In this document: positions 62,886 to 64,000 of the stretch, one piece after another
Layout: each line of letters begins with the position of its first letter
How positions within the stretch are numbered: the first letter of the stretch is position 1
Assembly: GCA_030158675.1 (NCBI GenBank)
Contig: JAOASL010000047.1
Span: forward strand, 1 to 64,000
DNA: 64,000 nucleotides
DNA from: Burkholderiaceae bacterium
Lineage (GTDB): Bacteria > Pseudomonadota > Gammaproteobacteria > Burkholderiales > Burkholderiaceae_D
Direction: 5' to 3'
Translations under genes and position numbers: made by a program
Notes under the pieces: model-generated
Database searches by the model: none
Told to the model about the DNA's origin: nothing
The model's input: the letters and a program-made list of their open reading frames with translations, nothing else

Positions 62886-64000
62886 ATGCCACGTGCGCCA
62901 CTCGTCGCCACCCTCTACTTGCGTTTGCCGCCGCGCGCCTGCGGGCAGCGCCCGCGGGAAGTCAACGCAGGCGTGACCGCATTGCCGCAAGTGCCGCTCG
63001 GCTTTGCGTGGACGCTGCGCGGGCAGCTGCAGCGCGCCGACACGGCAACGCTGGCCACGATCGCGCCGCTGGTCAGGCAGGCCGCGCGCGTCGTGTTGCT
63101 GCTGGCGGCCAGCGACGTGACGCTGTTGCGGATGGCGGTGCCGCCCCTGCCAGCGACGCGCCTGCAGGCTGCGCTGCCAGGAATGATTGAAGATCGCGTG
63201 ATCGGCGATCCGGAGGACTGCGCCATCGCCGCCGGGCCTGATATCGATGGCCAGCGCACGATCGCTGTCGCCGATCGCGCCTGGTTGCAGGCCTGGCTGC
63301 AAGTGCTGCGGCAGTTCGGTGCGCGCCGCGTTGCCGCACTGCCGATGCAGTTGTGCCTGCCGCTCCCCGTCGGGCACATGTCGGCCGCTTTGCTCGACTT
63401 GTCCGGCGCGCTGGAGCTGGCGCTGCGCATGTCGCCCGATCAGGGGCTCGGTATGGCGGTGGATGCCGGCCGACCAGATGAACTGGTCGATGCGGTCGTA
63501 GGCATGTTGGCCGCTTTCGGCGGCGGGCGCCCGGTGCAGCTGTCGGTGACAGCGGCGCACATTGCGCCTTTCCATGCGTGGCTGGCAGTGCATGCCGACA
63601 GTGGCATCGAACTGGTCGACGAGGACTGGTCTGTATGGATCGAGGGTGCAAGCCAGGCCAGCGTCGATCTCGCCGTTACGGTGGCGGCGAGTGCCGGCGA
63701 GCACCTCGACTGGCGTCGCTGGCGCTGGCCGTTGCGGCTGGCGCTGGCCTGCCTGCTACTGAATGTGGTTGCCCTGAACTGGGATTGGTGGCGATTGCGC
63801 CGCGAAGGCGTCGCGCTGGATGCGGATATGGCGGCGCTGTACCGGCGCAATTTTCCCGGCGAGCCGCTGACACAGGAGCCGCTGGCGCAGATGCGGCAGA
63901 AGGTCGCGTCTGCGCGGCAGGCGGCAGGCGAGTTCGCCGCCGGCGACTTCCTGGCATTGGCGGCCGCACTCGGCGAAGCGTGGGCCGAGGTTGGCAACGA
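62886..64000 (+). CDS. gspL: Type II secretion protein GspL (partial)
   Basis: The first 371 codons of an inner-membrane assembly protein, cut by the right edge. The cytoplasmic actin-like domain runs to about residue 270 (VVLLLAASDVTLLRMAVPPLPATRLQAALPGMIEDRVI), one membrane segment follows (WPLRLALACLLLNVVALNWDWW), then the start of the periplasmic ferredoxin-like domain. GspL links the GspE ATPase to the inner-membrane platform. The frame is open to the edge. Confidence 0.9.
   Translation, partial: MPRAPLVATLYLRLPPRACGQRPREVNAGVTALPQVPLGFAWTLRGQLQRADTATLATIAPLVRQAARVVLLLAASDVTLLRMAVPPLPATRLQAALPGMIEDRVIGDPEDCAIAAGPDIDGQRTIAVADRAWLQAWLQVLRQFGARRVAALPMQLCLPLPVGHMSAALLDLSGALELALRMSPDQGLGMAVDAGRPDELVDAVVGMLAAFGGGRPVQLSVTAAHIAPFHAWLAVHADSGIELVDEDWSVWIEGASQASVDLAVTVAASAGEHLDWRRWRWPLRLALACLLLNVVALNWDWWRLRREGVALDADMAALYRRNFPGEPLTQEPLAQMRQKVASARQAAGEFAAGDFLALAAALGEAWAEVGN

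Overview
The window reads as a contiguous piece of a chromosome from a betaproteobacterium of the order Burkholderiales, most likely family Oxalobacteraceae (Herminiimonas/Herbaspirillum/Noviherbaspirillum-like). The basis is gene order and protein families rather than a ribosomal RNA: ubiK-torF-glnK-amtB, gshA-gshB-PTS IIA-HPr-EI, metX-metW-ampG, gatCAB next to mreBCD-mrdA-rodA-rlpA, rsmI-yraN-diaA-yraP, lipAB-ybeD-dacC, birA-coaX-SPOR, argB-HAD-slmA and ctpA-envC-gpmA-rhodanese-grxC-secB-gpsA are all typical of that group. The sequence is GC-rich and gene-dense. I saw no rRNA, tRNA, CRISPR array, insertion sequence or prophage.

Layout. 1-6.3 kb (minus strand): an envelope/regulatory block DUF1840-rsmB-DUF4390-ntrY-ntrX-CobW-like-DUF3567. 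6.3-10.0 kb (minus): MFS transporter, lipoprotein, comM, ubiK. 10.0-12.9 kb (plus): a nitrogen-scavenging operon torF-glnK-amtB with a clear sigma-54 promoter and NtrC-like sites. 13.1-17.9 kb (plus): glutathione synthesis followed by a regulatory-type PTS with no sugar permease. 18.0-21.3 kb (plus): metX-metW under a SAM-II riboswitch with an intrinsic terminator, then an AmpG-like transporter. 21.3-27.3 kb: an atypical Nramp-family transporter, an SpmA/SpmB fusion, exonuclease III, pyrE, and a small accessory patch (secreted DUF3237 protein and an orphan gene). 27.3-30.6 kb (minus): gatCAB. 30.7-37.7 kb (plus): the rod-shape/elongation cluster. 37.7-41.4 kb: rsmI, yraN, a DiaA/GmhA-like SIS protein, a BON-domain lipoprotein and a thioredoxin-like protein. 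41.5-46.9 kb (minus): lipoate synthesis, PBP5-type carboxypeptidase, hydrolase, ferredoxin, VanZ. 47.0-51.9 kb (plus): birA, coaX, SPOR protein, argB, nucleotidase, slmA. 51.9-56.3 kb (minus): ThiF/MoeB-like, ctpA, envC, gpmA. 56.4-59.3 kb (plus): rhodanese, grxC, secB, SH3 protein, gpsA. 59.9-64 kb (plus): type II secretion pseudopilin genes gspG-H-I-J-K and gspL, which runs off the right edge.

How the parts work together. Most of the window is core housekeeping: peptidoglycan synthesis and remodelling (mreBCD, PBP2, RodA, RlpA, DacC, EnvC, CtpA), cofactor supply (lipoate, biotin ligation, CoA, glutathione), nitrogen sensing and uptake, methionine entry, and protein export. The most notable signals are regulatory: the complete SAM-II promoter-aptamer-terminator leader of metX in a betaproteobacterium, and the sigma-54 control region of torF-glnK-amtB. 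Other notable points are an NtrX that lacks its AAA+ domain, a small CobW-like protein without a P-loop, an Nramp relative with altered metal-site residues, and the DUF3237/orphan pair sitting between conserved blocks. All calls come from reading the sequence; no database search was run.
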